Shown: positions 18,422-27,278, counted from the stretch's first letter. The stretch is DNA of 64,000 nucleotides from Halomonas sp. GD1P12 (GCF_025725645.1 NZ_CP107007.1:806001-870000), one strand, 5' to 3'. Notes: generated by a model not told the origin, from the sequence alone. A program made the numbers and translations.

Positions 18422-19267
18422 GTGACCCAAACACGAACGCTTGCGCGTACCCGCCCCGAGCTCGGCGCGTTTCTGAAAAGCCGCCGCGAGCGTATCGCCC
18501 CTGAGGCGGCGGGACTTCCCAGCGGCTCGCGCCGGCGCACCCCCGGGCTTCGCCGTGAAGAGGTGGCCGCCCTTGCCGGCGTCGGCGTGACCTGGTACAC
18601 CTGGCTCGAGCAGGGCCGCGATATTCGCGCCTCGAGCGACTTTCTCGAGCGCCTGGCGCGCATCTTCAAGCTCGATGCGACCGAGCGGCGCCATCTGTTT
18701 TTGCTGGCCCACCAGCGGCTTCCGTCGGAGCCCGGCAAGACCTGGTGCGAGGTGCCGCCGCTGGTACACCGGCTGATGGCGGATCTGCCGACCCGCCCAA
18801 GCTACGTACTCAACCTGCGCTGGGACGTGCTGGCGTTCAATTCCGCCGCCGATGCGCTGTTTGGCTTCTCTCGCCACGCGGTTGAGGCGCGCAACCTGTT
18901 GTGGCTGCTGTTCACCGACCCGGCCATCCGCGCGCTGTTCGACCCCTGGCAGGCCCAGGCGCGGCAGATGCTGGGAAGCTTCAAGCGCGACGCCGCCCGC
19001 GCCCCGGCGGACCCGGCGCTGAATGCCCTGGTCGAGACGCTCAGTCAGGTCGACGAGGAGTTTCGCGTCTGGTGGCCGGACCAGGAGATCCATGGGCCTT
19101 GTTTGGGCGTGCGCACGCTTAGCGTGGCGCCACTCGGCGCGGTGGAGGTCGAGCATATTTCATTGACCATCGACGACGAGCGCCACCTGCGCCTGGTCTA
19201 TTACGCGGCCCGGGATGACGCATTGGAGACATTACTGAAAGAGTGCGTGACGCCTGGTGAGAGTTAA
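18422..19267 (+). CDS. XRE-family regulator with MmyB-like ligand-binding domain
   Basis: The 281-residue protein has an N-terminal helix-turn-helix (RTPGLRREEVAALAGVGVTW, then YTWLEQGRDI) and a C-terminal MmyB-like PAS-type domain (YVLNLRWDVLAFNSAADALF). This architecture is common among regulators divergent from efflux pumps or oxidoreductases and may sense a lipid or small hydrophobic ligand. I place the start at GTG 18422, with AAGG at about 8 bases, because the in-frame codons upstream run through the operator region. The gene overlaps none of its neighbours functionally; the symporter's real ATG is 82 bases after its stop. Confidence 0.9.
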   Translation: MTQTRTLARTRPELGAFLKSRRERIAPEAAGLPSGSRRRTPGLRREEVAALAGVGVTWYTWLEQGRDIRASSDFLERLARIFKLDATERRHLFLLAHQRLPSEPGKTWCEVPPLVHRLMADLPTRPSYVLNLRWDVLAFNSAADALFGFSRHAVEARNLLWLLFTDPAIRALFDPWQAQARQMLGSFKRDAARAPADPALNALVETLSQVDEEFRVWWPDQEIHGPCLGVRTLSVAPLGAVEVEHISLTIDDERHLRLVYYAARDDALETLLKECVTPGES

Positions 19268-19349
19268 AGCGCGCCAGGGCGTCTATACTCCCGCCCAGCC
19301 GGGTTCGCCCGCGAGGCGGTATTCATTTGAGCAAGTTGGGGCAAGAATC

Positions 19350-20615
19350 ATGAAAACGTTACTGCAGGGCTACCTGCGCACCTCGTTGATTCTGCGCGTC
19401 AGCATCGCGCTGGTGCTGGGGGTGCTCACCGGGCTGTTCGGCGGCGAGACGCTGATCGCGTGGCTTTCACCGCTTGGCGATTTGCTGCTGCGCCTGTTGA
19501 CCTTTTTGATCGTACCGATCGTGCTTTTCACGCTGATGGTGGGCATCAATCAATCCCAGGAAGGCAGCGTTGGGCGTATCGGTGGCAAGGTGCTGCTCTA
19601 TTATCTCGCCTCGTCGGCGCTGGCGATCGTCGTGGGGCTGGCCGTGGCCTCGCTGTTCGATCCGGGCAGCAACACCACGCCCCAGGAGGGCATGAGCTTC
19701 TCGGTGCCGGAGAACCCCGGCGTGGTCGAGGCGCTTTTGAACATCGTGCCAAGCAACCTGTTCGGCGCCTTCGTCGAGCTGAATATGCTGGGCATCATCT
19801 TCACCGCGCTGGTGTTCGGCATCGCGCTTTTGAAGATGCGCCAGACCTCGCACCAGCGCGCGCTGGGCGAGCGCCTTTACGAAGTGCTGCAGGCGTTGAA
19901 CGAGGTGACGCTCAAAGTGATGGCGGGCGTGCTTCACGTCGTGCCGATCGGCGTATTCGCCATCGTCGCCGGCACCGTCAGCCAGCAGGGGCTTGGCACG
20001 CTGTTGGCGCTGGGCGATATGGTGCTGGTGCTCTACGTGGCGCTGGCCGTGCAGCTGGTGCTTTACTGCGTGGCGCTACGCTTTTTCGGCGTGCGCCTTC
20101 GCACTTTCTTTCGCGAGGCACGAACGCCTCTGGCCACGGCGTTTGCCACGCAAAGTAGCGCCGGGACACTGCCGCTGACGGTGAATGCGGCGCATCGGCT
20201 GGGCATTTCGAAAAGCATCTACGGTTTCAGCCTGCCGCTGGGCGCGACCATGAACATGGATGGCGCCGCCATTCGCATCGCGATCTCGGCGGTGTTCGCC
20301 GCCAACGTCATCGGTGCGCCGCTGGACTTCGCCAGCATGGTGCAGATCGTGCTGATCGGCACGTTGGTGTCCGTCGGCACCGCCGGCGTGCCCGGCGCCG
20401 GGATCATCATGATTTCCACCGTCTTTACCCAGGTAGGCTTGCCCATCGAAGTGGTGGGGCTTTTGACCGCGATCGACGCACTGGTGGGTATGGGCGCAAC
20501 CGCACTCAACGTGACCGGCGATCTGACCGGCACGGCGCTGGTCGCGCGCAGCGAAGGCGAGGCGCTCGATGGGGTGGTGGAGGAGACTCATGACGAGACG
20601 CTTGAAGCCTCATGA
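19350..20615 (+). CDS. Dicarboxylate/amino acid:cation symporter (DAACS family)
   Basis: At 421 residues this is a full-length GltP/DctA/GltT-type transporter that brings in C4-dicarboxylates or acidic amino acids with Na+ or H+. Diagnostic motifs are present: the serine-rich hairpin loop FATQSSAGTLP, GATMNMDGAAIR (the NMDG cation site), the second hairpin GVPGAG, and ALVGMGATALNVTGD in the last helix. The frame is open from 19257, but that would overlap the XRE gene; the ATG at 19350 with upstream GGGG matches the family length. It may be expressed alone, ending in its own terminator. Whether glutamate, aspartate or succinate is preferred is not evident. Confidence 0.93.
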   Translation: MKTLLQGYLRTSLILRVSIALVLGVLTGLFGGETLIAWLSPLGDLLLRLLTFLIVPIVLFTLMVGINQSQEGSVGRIGGKVLLYYLASSALAIVVGLAVASLFDPGSNTTPQEGMSFSVPENPGVVEALLNIVPSNLFGAFVELNMLGIIFTALVFGIALLKMRQTSHQRALGERLYEVLQALNEVTLKVMAGVLHVVPIGVFAIVAGTVSQQGLGTLLALGDMVLVLYVALAVQLVLYCVALRFFGVRLRTFFREARTPLATAFATQSSAGTLPLTVNAAHRLGISKSIYGFSLPLGATMNMDGAAIRIAISAVFAANVIGAPLDFASMVQIVLIGTLVSVGTAGVPGAGIIMISTVFTQVGLPIEVVGLLTAIDALVGMGATALNVTGDLTGTALVARSEGEALDGVVEETHDETLEAS

Positions 20616-20648
20616 TCGCAGCCGCGACGCCTGAATGAAAATTCGAAC

Positions 20649-20681
20649 AAAAAACGGGGCGCTCAAGGCGCCCCGTTTTTT
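20649..20681 (+). terminator. Intrinsic terminator after the DAACS symporter gene
   Basis: A 13-bp stem (AAAAACGGGGCGC / GCGCCCCGTTTTT) with loop TCAAG ends in a T-run. It could also serve the convergent yqaE gene. Confidence 0.93.
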
Positions 20682-20700
20682 CGATCTCGTCACCGGCGGG

Positions 20701-20738
20701 TGAGGATCAGTACTTCAGGATTAGTACTTCAGGATCAC
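20701..20738. repeat. 14-bp tandem repeat spanning the yqaE stop codon
   Basis: TACTTCAGGATTAG and TACTTCAGGATCAC are adjacent, preceded by a partial copy (TGAGGATCAG). On the minus strand each full copy encodes Ile-Leu-Lys-Tyr-stop, so the gene end appears to have been duplicated, with the first stop now in use. Confidence 0.85.
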
Positions 20739-20894
20739 GTAAAGCGCGTGAATGATGCCTGGAATGAAGCCAAACAGCGTCAGCAGAATGTTGAGCCAGA
20801 AATGGCCTTTAAAGCCGACTTCCATGAAGACGCCCAGCGGGGGCAGCAAAATGGCGAAAAGTATCTTGATCGGGTCGGTGGCGGTCAGGGCCAT
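20721..20894 (-). CDS. YqaE/Pmp3-family small membrane protein
   Basis: This 57-residue gene is short and easily missed. The product MALTATDPIKILFAILLPPL continues as a two-helix hydrophobic protein with the Pmp3 hallmark LLPPLGVF and a second helix FGFIPGIIHALYVILK. Pmp3/YqaE proteins are stress-induced proteolipids thought to modulate membrane potential or salt tolerance, a fitting presence in a halophile. GGAGG lies 5 bases before the ATG. The stop codon sits inside a 14-bp tandem repeat, and the symporter terminator lies beyond it, facing either direction. I am sure of the family and unsure of the function. Confidence 0.93.
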   Translation of the reverse strand: MALTATDPIKILFAILLPPLGVFMEVGFKGHFWLNILLTLFGFIPGIIHALYVILKY

Positions 20895-21124
20895 AAAGCC
20901 TCCAATGCTTATTCAATAAACGAGCAACGGCCTGTCGCTCGGCTTAGCGAAAAGTGTAGTTGCCCTTGAGGCAGTGTGCGAATGTTTAACGTTTATAGCG
21001 TCGGCTATTTAAGTTTGCCCCGACGGCTCGCCATCTCTAGCCTGACCCCTTATCCTGCGCTTCTTTCTCTATTGCCGGGCCTTGTGCCCAAGCGTTACTG
21101 CGCTCATTAACCCATCGAGGCCCC

Positions 21125-23176
21125 ATGAAAATATTGCTGCCGCCCACCTTTTTTCTGGCCAGCGCCATGGGCGTCCAGCCCGTATTGGCCCAGACGACCC
21201 CCGACGAGCAAGCGGTCACCCTCGCGCCGGTCCAGGTCAGCGCTCCAAGGCTCGCCCGCGAGCTCTACGCTACCCCGGCGGCGGTGTCGACGCTGGGTGA
21301 GGACGAGATTCAGCGCGGTCAGCAGCGCGTGCGCCTGGACGAGTCGCTCGTTCGCGTGCCCGGGGTGTTCGTGCAAAACCGCGATAACTTCGCCCAGGGC
21401 CAGCGTATCGCCATTCGCGGCTTCGGCGCCCGCGCCCCGTTTGGCGTGCGCGGCATCACCGTGCGCGTCGACGGCATTCCCTACACGCTGCCCGATGGCC
21501 AGGCAGCGCTCGACGCCATCGACCTGGACAGCGCCGAGCGCATCGAGGTGATTCGCGGGCCCTCCTCGGTGCTATATGGCAACGCCGCCGGCGGGGTCAT
21601 CGACATCACCACCGCCGATGGGCGCAGCGATCCGGGTTCCAGCGTGCGCGTCGAGGCGGGCAGCGACGGCTACCAGAAGCTTTCGCTTCAAAATGGTGGC
21701 CAGAATGGCGACTGGTCTCACCACGTGAGCCTTTCGGGCTTGAACGTGGACGGCTACCGCGAGCAGAGCTCCACCGAGAAGTATCTGCTCAATGCCAAGC
21801 TTCGCCGCGAGCTGGGAAGCGAACGCGCCTTGACCGCGATCGTCAACCTGCTCGACAACCCGCGATCAGAAGACCCGGGCGCGCTCAACGCCCGCGAAGT
21901 CACCCGGGGCCGCCACCTGGCCGCGCCCAATTCAGTCGCGCTGGACGCACACCAGAACGTCGACCAGCAGCTGGTTGGCCTGCAGTACGAGGATCTGAGC
22001 GCGGGCCCCGGTGAGCTCTACGTGAAAGGCTTCTACGCTCGGCGCGATTTCGAGCAGCAGCTGCCCTACGTTGGCGATAGCCGGCTGGGCTATGAGCGCG
22101 ACTATATTGGCGGCAGCGCCGAGTACCACCACGCCATCGAACTCGGGACGCTGCCGCTGGATTACGTCGTCGGTGTGGATGTCGCGCGCCAGGAAGACGA
22201 TCGCTTTCGCAACGACGTCAGCGGCGCGGGGGCGGTGGGCGAGCAGGTGGCCCGCGAAAAGCAGACCGCGACGGCCACCGGCGCGTTCGCCCAGGGCGAC
22301 CTTGGCCTGACGGATCGGCTCACGCTGTCGCTGGGCGCGCGCTTCGATCGCGTCGAGCTCGAGGTCGACGACCGCTACCTTGACGACGGCGATCAAAGCG
22401 GCGATCAGACCTTCAACGAGTGGAGCGGCTCGGCGGGGCTCAGCTATCGCTACCGCCCGCAGCATCAGGTCTATCTCAATACCGGCACGGCTTTTGAAAC
22501 GCCGACGTTTGCCGAGTTCGCCAACCCGGCCGGCGGCGGCTTCAACCCCAGTGTGGAGCCGCAGAAATCCTGGAATCGCGAGGTGGGGCTTCGCGGCTAC
22601 GTGGCGCCGCTTGCGCTCGACTACGATCTGGCGCTCTTTTCAGTGCGCGTGCGTGATGAGCTGGTGCCTTTCGATGAGGGCGGGCGTACCTTCTACCAGA
22701 ACGCTGGCAATACCGACCGCGACGGCATGGAGCTCGCGCTTGGCTGGCAGTTTTTGGATCAGTGGCGTCTCGACAGCGCCCTGACGCTCGCGCGTTATAC
22801 CTTCGATGAGTTCGCCACGCCTACGGCGAACTTCGACGGCAACCGCATTCCGGGCCTGCCGGAGCAGACCTGGATCAGCCAGCTCACCTGGGAAGGCATG
22901 GGCGAGCGCTTCGCCACGCTCGAGACCGAATACATCGGCGATCTGCTGGCGGATAACGCCAATGAGGTCGAGGCGGACAGCTACTGGCTGGTGAACCTGC
23001 GCGTCGGCGACGGCTGGCAGCTCGACGAGCGATCAAGGCTCAATGCGTTTGTTGGCCTGCGCAACGTCTTCGACCGGGAGCACTATTCCAACGTGCGCTT
23101 GAACGGCACCTTCGGGCGCTACTATGAGCCGGCGCCGGGGCGCAGCGTCTACGGCGGTGTGGAGCTTACGTTCTAA
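21125..23176 (+). CDS. TonB-dependent receptor, PqqU/YncD-like
   Basis: The 683-residue outer-membrane protein has a signal peptide, a plug domain (IAIRGFGARAPFGVRGI, VDGIPYTLPDGQAALDAIDL, EVIRGPSSVLYGNAAGGV) and a 22-strand barrel ending in Phe. Several stretches resemble E. coli YncD, the PQQ receptor PqqU, from memory: NTGTAFETPTFAEF, FYQNAGNTDRDGMELA, TEYIGDLLADNANE and GRYYEPAPGR. It faces a PQQ-dependent glucose dehydrogenase gene tail to tail, which strengthens the reading that it imports pyrroloquinoline quinone. No Fur-like box was found in the 230 bases upstream, so iron control is not indicated. GAGG at 5 bases precedes the ATG. A siderophore receptor remains the alternative. Confidence 0.85.
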   Translation: MKILLPPTFFLASAMGVQPVLAQTTPDEQAVTLAPVQVSAPRLARELYATPAAVSTLGEDEIQRGQQRVRLDESLVRVPGVFVQNRDNFAQGQRIAIRGFGARAPFGVRGITVRVDGIPYTLPDGQAALDAIDLDSAERIEVIRGPSSVLYGNAAGGVIDITTADGRSDPGSSVRVEAGSDGYQKLSLQNGGQNGDWSHHVSLSGLNVDGYREQSSTEKYLLNAKLRRELGSERALTAIVNLLDNPRSEDPGALNAREVTRGRHLAAPNSVALDAHQNVDQQLVGLQYEDLSAGPGELYVKGFYARRDFEQQLPYVGDSRLGYERDYIGGSAEYHHAIELGTLPLDYVVGVDVARQEDDRFRNDVSGAGAVGEQVAREKQTATATGAFAQGDLGLTDRLTLSLGARFDRVELEVDDRYLDDGDQSGDQTFNEWSGSAGLSYRYRPQHQVYLNTGTAFETPTFAEFANPAGGGFNPSVEPQKSWNREVGLRGYVAPLALDYDLALFSVRVRDELVPFDEGGRTFYQNAGNTDRDGMELALGWQFLDQWRLDSALTLARYTFDEFATPTANFDGNRIPGLPEQTWISQLTWEGMGERFATLETEYIGDLLADNANEVEADSYWLVNLRVGDGWQLDERSRLNAFVGLRNVFDREHYSNVRLNGTFGRYYEPAPGRSVYGGVELTF

Positions 23177-23196
23177 ACCGCTAAATGCGCGTTACA

Positions 23197-23232
23197 CGCA
23201 AAACGGGCAGCCCTTGGGCTGCCCGTTTTGCG
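23197..23232. terminator. Bidirectional terminator between the PqqU-like receptor and gcd
   Basis: A near-perfect 16-bp stem (CGCAAAACGGGCAGCC / GGCTGCCCGTTTTGCG) lies between two convergent genes. T-rich segments on both strands fit termination in both directions. Confidence 0.85.
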
Positions 23233-23268
23233 TTGAAGGCTGGATGACGCACCCGGCCAGCGGCGGGA

Positions 23269-25824
23269 TTACTGTGGCAGCGCGTAGCCGATCACGTAGT
23301 CGCCCATTTTTGTGCCGAAGGTGCCGTGACCGCCGGCGCTGACCACCACATACTGGCGGCCGTCGGCGCCGGTATAGGTCATCGGTGTGGCCTGGCCGCC
23401 GGCGGGCAGGCGCGCCTTGAAGATCTCTTCACCGGTTTCATGGTTGTAGCCGCGCAGGTACTGATCCAGCGTGCCGCTCATGAAGGTGACGCCGCCCGCC
23501 GTGGTGAGCGGGCCGCCCAGCGCCGGAACGCCGACCGGCAGGCCAATCGGCAGGCCCAGCGGCATGCTGTCGCGGGTGGTGCCGTTGGGGTGCTTCCAGA
23601 CGACCTCGGCGTTTTGCAGGTCGATACCGGCCACGTCGCCCCAGGAGGGCGCCTGGCAGGGCAGGTTGAAGATCGACAGCAGCGGGCCGAGCTCGACGGC
23701 GTAAGGCGCGCCGGCGTTGGCTTGCAGCCCCTGTTCGCTGGCCGAGCCCTGTTCGCCTTCGACCTCCTCACGCGGGACCAGCGTGGACACGAACGCCAGA
23801 TACTTGGCGCCGGTGAACAGCGTCTGACGCTCGGGATCGACGGCAACGCCGCCCCAGTTCATGACGCCGACGTTACCCGGGTAGATGATGCTGCCCTCGA
23901 GCGACGGCGGCGTGTACTGGCCTTCGTAGCGCAGCGAGTTGAACTGGATGCGACACATCATCTGATCGAACGGCGAGGCACCCCACATGTCGCGCTCGGT
24001 GAGCGGCGCTGGCAATAGGTTCAATGCCGAACGAGGCTGGGTGTTAGCGGTCCGGTCACCCTCGACCGCGCCCTGGGGGGCGGGCACTTCTTCGATCGGC
24101 ACGATCGCCTCGCCGGTTTCCCGGTTCAATACGTAGAGACTGCCCTGCTTGGTGGGCTGGATCACCGCCGGCTGAACGCCATCAGCGGTGTTCAGGTCGA
24201 TCAGCACCGGCTGGGCGGGCGTGTCCATATCCCATAAATCGTGGTGAACGAACTGGTAGACCCAGGCGACCTGGCCGGTGTCGAGCGCAAGCGCTACGAG
24301 CCCTGCGCTATGGGTTTCGTCGTTTTCGCTGCGGTTACCGCCAAACTGATCCGGCGTGGCGTTACCCATGGGCAGGTAGACGAGCCCGAGCTCCTCGTCG
24401 ACGCTGATCGGCGCCCAGACGTTGGGCGAGTTACGGGTGTAGGTTTCATCGTCGGCGATGGGGGCGGTGTCGTCCGGATTGCCGCTGTCCCAGTTCCACA
24501 CAAGCTCCCCGGTGCGCACGTCGAACGCGCGAATTACGCCGGAGGGCTCATCGACCGAGCTGTTGTCGGTCACGTGGCCGCCCAGAATCACCAGGTTTTC
24601 GGTGACGGTGGGTGGCGAGGTGGAGTAGTAGCCGCCCGGGTCGAAGCTGCCGATGTTTTGCGTCAGATCCACTTCGCCGTTTTCGCCAAAACCTTCGCAG
24701 GGCTCGCCGGTGTCGGCGTTGAGCGCGATCAGGCGGGCGTCCGCCGTGGGCAGATAGAGCCTACGCGGGCACATCACGTCGGTTTGGCTCAGCATCGGCA
24801 CGGCGCTGTCTTCTGTGGCCGTTGGGGCGCTCAGCCGCTCGAGGATCGCCACGTCGATAGCGAAGGCGTCGCGCTCGGCGAACAGCAGTGAAGGCGTGGC
24901 ATTCTCGCCGTTGGTGACATCGCTGGTCGTCGCGTTATCCGATTCGCTGTTGGCGTCGTTATCAGCCTCAGCGTCGTTGTCGGAATAGTTGGCCGCATCG
25001 AAGTAGGCGAGCCCGCGGCAGGTCATGTGCGCCCAGCCGGAGAAGTCGTCGGCGCCCTGGGTGCTGATCTCGGGATCGAACTCCCAAATCGTCTCGCCGG
25101 TTTCCGGCGACAGCGCCATGGCGCGGCTGTGCGAGGTGCAGATATAAAGGTGGTCGTTGACTTTCAGCGGCGTGTTCTGATTGGTAATCTCCGGCGGCGC
25201 GTTGGGGCCGGGCTCATCGCCGGTCTGGATGCGCCAGGCTTCCTCGAGCTCACCGATGTTGTCGAGCGTGATCTGATCGAGCGACGAGTAGTGGGTGCCG
25301 GCGTTGGTGCCGCCGTAAGCGGCCCAGTCGTCACCGGCGACCTGGGCGGGGTTGACCTCGGCGTTGGCGCGGTTATCGGCAAGCGAGCCTTCGACCACGC
25401 CCGGGGCGGTGAACTGGCTGGCAATCGCGACCGCGATAGAGGCAATCACGCCAAGCCCTAGCGCCAGGCTCCCGCCGCGTGAATCAAGCGGCTTGCGCCA
25501 CCAGGGCAGCAGCATGACGATGGCGATCAGACACGGGATGGCCACCCGCGGCACCAGTTGCCACCAGTCCAGACCCACTTCCCACAGCGCCCAGACGAGG
25601 GTCGCCAGCAGCGTGGCGGCGTACAGCCAAAGTGCCGCGCCCTTGCGTAGCGCGAGCAGAATGCCCGTGGCCAGCACGGCGATACCGGCGATCAGATAGT
25701 AGGCGCTGCCGCCCAGGCTCACTAGTTGGCCGCCGCCCACGGCCAGCGCCAGCCCCGCAAGGCCGAGCACGACCCCGAGAATCACGGCCGGCCAGGCGGC
25801 GCGGGCGCGTTTGTGTTCGTTCAT
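23269..25824 (-). CDS. gcd: Membrane-bound PQQ-dependent glucose dehydrogenase family protein
   Basis: The 851-residue protein has about five N-terminal membrane helices (residues 1-145) and a periplasmic eight-bladed quinoprotein propeller, the build of E. coli Gcd. It would oxidise glucose (or quinate/shikimate-type polyols) to the lactone in the periplasm with PQQ and pass electrons to ubiquinone. Characteristic segments are DWAAYGGTNAGTHYSSLDQI, TNQNTPLKVNDHLYICT, YLPMGNATPDQFGG, and VHHDLWDMDTPAQP. An Asp/Asn/Ser-rich insert of about 27 residues (encoded near 24903-24985) sits between blades. AGGG precedes the start, and a 72-base inverted-repeat structure lies 62 bases upstream. Confidence 0.92.
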   Translation of the reverse strand: MNEHKRARAAWPAVILGVVLGLAGLALAVGGGQLVSLGGSAYYLIAGIAVLATGILLALRKGAALWLYAATLLATLVWALWEVGLDWWQLVPRVAIPCLIAIVMLLPWWRKPLDSRGGSLALGLGVIASIAVAIASQFTAPGVVEGSLADNRANAEVNPAQVAGDDWAAYGGTNAGTHYSSLDQITLDNIGELEEAWRIQTGDEPGPNAPPEITNQNTPLKVNDHLYICTSHSRAMALSPETGETIWEFDPEISTQGADDFSGWAHMTCRGLAYFDAANYSDNDAEADNDANSESDNATTSDVTNGENATPSLLFAERDAFAIDVAILERLSAPTATEDSAVPMLSQTDVMCPRRLYLPTADARLIALNADTGEPCEGFGENGEVDLTQNIGSFDPGGYYSTSPPTVTENLVILGGHVTDNSSVDEPSGVIRAFDVRTGELVWNWDSGNPDDTAPIADDETYTRNSPNVWAPISVDEELGLVYLPMGNATPDQFGGNRSENDETHSAGLVALALDTGQVAWVYQFVHHDLWDMDTPAQPVLIDLNTADGVQPAVIQPTKQGSLYVLNRETGEAIVPIEEVPAPQGAVEGDRTANTQPRSALNLLPAPLTERDMWGASPFDQMMCRIQFNSLRYEGQYTPPSLEGSIIYPGNVGVMNWGGVAVDPERQTLFTGAKYLAFVSTLVPREEVEGEQGSASEQGLQANAGAPYAVELGPLLSIFNLPCQAPSWGDVAGIDLQNAEVVWKHPNGTTRDSMPLGLPIGLPVGVPALGGPLTTAGGVTFMSGTLDQYLRGYNHETGEEIFKARLPAGGQATPMTYTGADGRQYVVVSAGGHGTFGTKMGDYVIGYALPQ

Positions 25825-25885
25825 ACCATATCCCTGTTACCACGCATGATGGGCAAGCGACTCGTGAGAGTCCTCGCCCGCTTGA

Positions 25886-25957
25886 TGCGCTAACCCATCG
25901 GCCGGGGGGCGATAAGACGCTTCATTAAGCGGCCCGAAAGGGCAATGGGTTAGCGCA
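25886..25957. promoter_or_regulatory. Long inverted repeat upstream of gcd
   Basis: TGCGCTAACCCAT is repeated exactly in inverted form (ATGGGTTAGCGCA) across a 46-base GC-rich loop. The 13-bp perfect arms and the position 62 bases before the gcd start suggest a leader RNA structure or a pair of protein sites. Confidence 0.6.
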
Positions 25958-26022
25958 CGCTCTATGGTGAACATTTTAATCGTCAATAGGATATTGGTCG
26001 AACGGGTTTGCCGATTTTCACG

Positions 26023-26052
26023 AAAAAAGGCCGCCGCGAGTACGCGACGGCC
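26023..26052 (-). terminator. Intrinsic terminator after the NADP-dependent oxidoreductase gene
   Basis: On the minus strand GGCCGTCGCG, loop TACT and CGCGGCGGCC (one mismatch) are followed by six T residues, 40 bases past the stop codon. Confidence 0.87.
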
Positions 26053-26091
26053 TGTTGGGTGCTGAAAAGGCGCTGCTGGCGCGGCTAGCGG

Positions 26092-27096
26092 TTAGCCGTC
26101 GAGCTTGACCAGCATCTTGCCGGTATTGGCGCCTTCGAACAGCGCGAGGAAGGCATCCGGCGTGCGCTCAAGGCCCTCTTCCACGGTCTCCTTGTAATCG
26201 AACTTGCCCGCGGCGACCTGGGGCGCCACTTCGTTGAGGAAGTAGCCGTAGTTCGACCAGTGGTCGGCGACGATGAAGCCCTGCATCTTCGCCTTGCGCA
26301 CCACCAACTGCGAAAGATTGCTGGGCCCCGGGGCGGGCTTCTCGGCGTTGTAGCTGTCGATCATGCCGCATACTGCGATGCGCGCGCCTTCGTTGAGCTG
26401 GGAAAGTGCCGCCTCCAGGCAGATGCCGCCGACGTTTTCGAAATAGACGTCGATGCCTTCCGGGCTTGCCAGTTTGATAGCGTCGCTCAGCTCACTGGCG
26501 GTGCGCTCTTTATAGGTGACCGGCTCCACGCCCACCGATTCGAGCCAGGCGAGCTTGTGCGCCGCGCCGGCAATGCCCACCACGTGACAACCCTTGGCCT
26601 TGGCCAGCTGTGCGACCAGCGAACCAACCGCGCCGCTGGCCGCGCTCACCAGCACGTTGTCGCCGGGCTTGCACTCGGCAATGCGGTTAAGCCCGGTCCA
26701 GGCGGTCATGCCCGGCATACCGAGAATACCGAGATAAGCCTGCTCCGGCACGTCGTGGTCCGGCAGCTTGAAAACGCCCTGAGCGGCCCCTTGGGCAATA
26801 TCCCGCCAGCCGCCCATGTGGCTGACCCGGTCGCCGACTTTCAATTTCTCGTCGTTGGATTCGATCACCTCGCCGATCGCACCGCCGTCCATGGGCTTGC
26901 CAAGTTCAAAAGGGGGAACGTAGGTATGCACGCCGCTCATCCGCCCGCGCATATAAGGGTCGACCGAAAGCCAGCGGTTGCGAACGCGCACCTCGCCCGG
27001 GCCGAGCTCGGGAAGCTCCTGGGTTTCGAGTTTGAAAATCTCGCGGCGGGGTAGCCCTTCCGGATAATCGGTTAGCGTAAAGTAGCGTGACTGCAT
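26092..27096 (-). CDS. NADP-dependent oxidoreductase, MDR family (curcumin/alkenal reductase-like)
   Basis: The 334-residue protein belongs to the zinc-independent medium-chain dehydrogenase/reductases such as E. coli CurA and leukotriene B4 12-hydroxydehydrogenase. It should reduce activated C=C bonds with NADPH in the cytosol. Visible marks are NRWLSVDPYMRGRMSG, GMPGMTAWTGL, and the Rossmann motif VSAASGAVGSLVAQLAKAKG. The frame is open 14 codons further, but ATG 27096 has GGAGG at 5 bases and yields the family's N-terminus (MQSRYFTLTDYPEG). It appears monocistronic with its own terminator; the true substrate is unknown. Confidence 0.92.
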   Translation of the reverse strand: MQSRYFTLTDYPEGLPRREIFKLETQELPELGPGEVRVRNRWLSVDPYMRGRMSGVHTYVPPFELGKPMDGGAIGEVIESNDEKLKVGDRVSHMGGWRDIAQGAAQGVFKLPDHDVPEQAYLGILGMPGMTAWTGLNRIAECKPGDNVLVSAASGAVGSLVAQLAKAKGCHVVGIAGAAHKLAWLESVGVEPVTYKERTASELSDAIKLASPEGIDVYFENVGGICLEAALSQLNEGARIAVCGMIDSYNAEKPAPGPSNLSQLVVRKAKMQGFIVADHWSNYGYFLNEVAPQVAAGKFDYKETVEEGLERTPDAFLALFEGANTGKMLVKLDG

Positions 27097-27150
27097 CAAA
27101 GCCTCCTGCGTAGATGAATCGTCTCGCGGCACCGCCAAGCGGCCGTGTCC

Positions 27151-27192
27151 TGTTAAAGACGGCGTGTTAAAGACAGCCTGTTAAAGACTATA
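27151..27192. repeat. Three-copy 14-bp tandem repeat
   Basis: TGTTAAAGACGGCG, TGTTAAAGACAGCC and TGTTAAAGACTATA are head to tail, with the first ten bases identical in all three. It lies in the 293-base gap between the oxidoreductase start and the RlpA-like stop, 55 bases upstream of the oxidoreductase ATG. Confidence 0.88.
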
Positions 27193-27251
27193 GGCGCCCG
27201 GGCAAGTTCGCCAATCGCTAATAAATAAATATCCGGTGTGGTCGAAACGAT

Positions 27252-27278
27252 AAAAGCGGCCCATGGGGGCCGCTTTTT
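27252..27278 (-). terminator. Intrinsic terminator downstream of the RlpA-like gene
   Basis: A perfect 11-bp stem (AAAAGCGGCCC / GGGCCGCTTTT) around a 4-base loop has T-runs on both strands. The only gene running into it is the RlpA-like one, whose stop codon is about 110 bases away. Confidence 0.75.
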
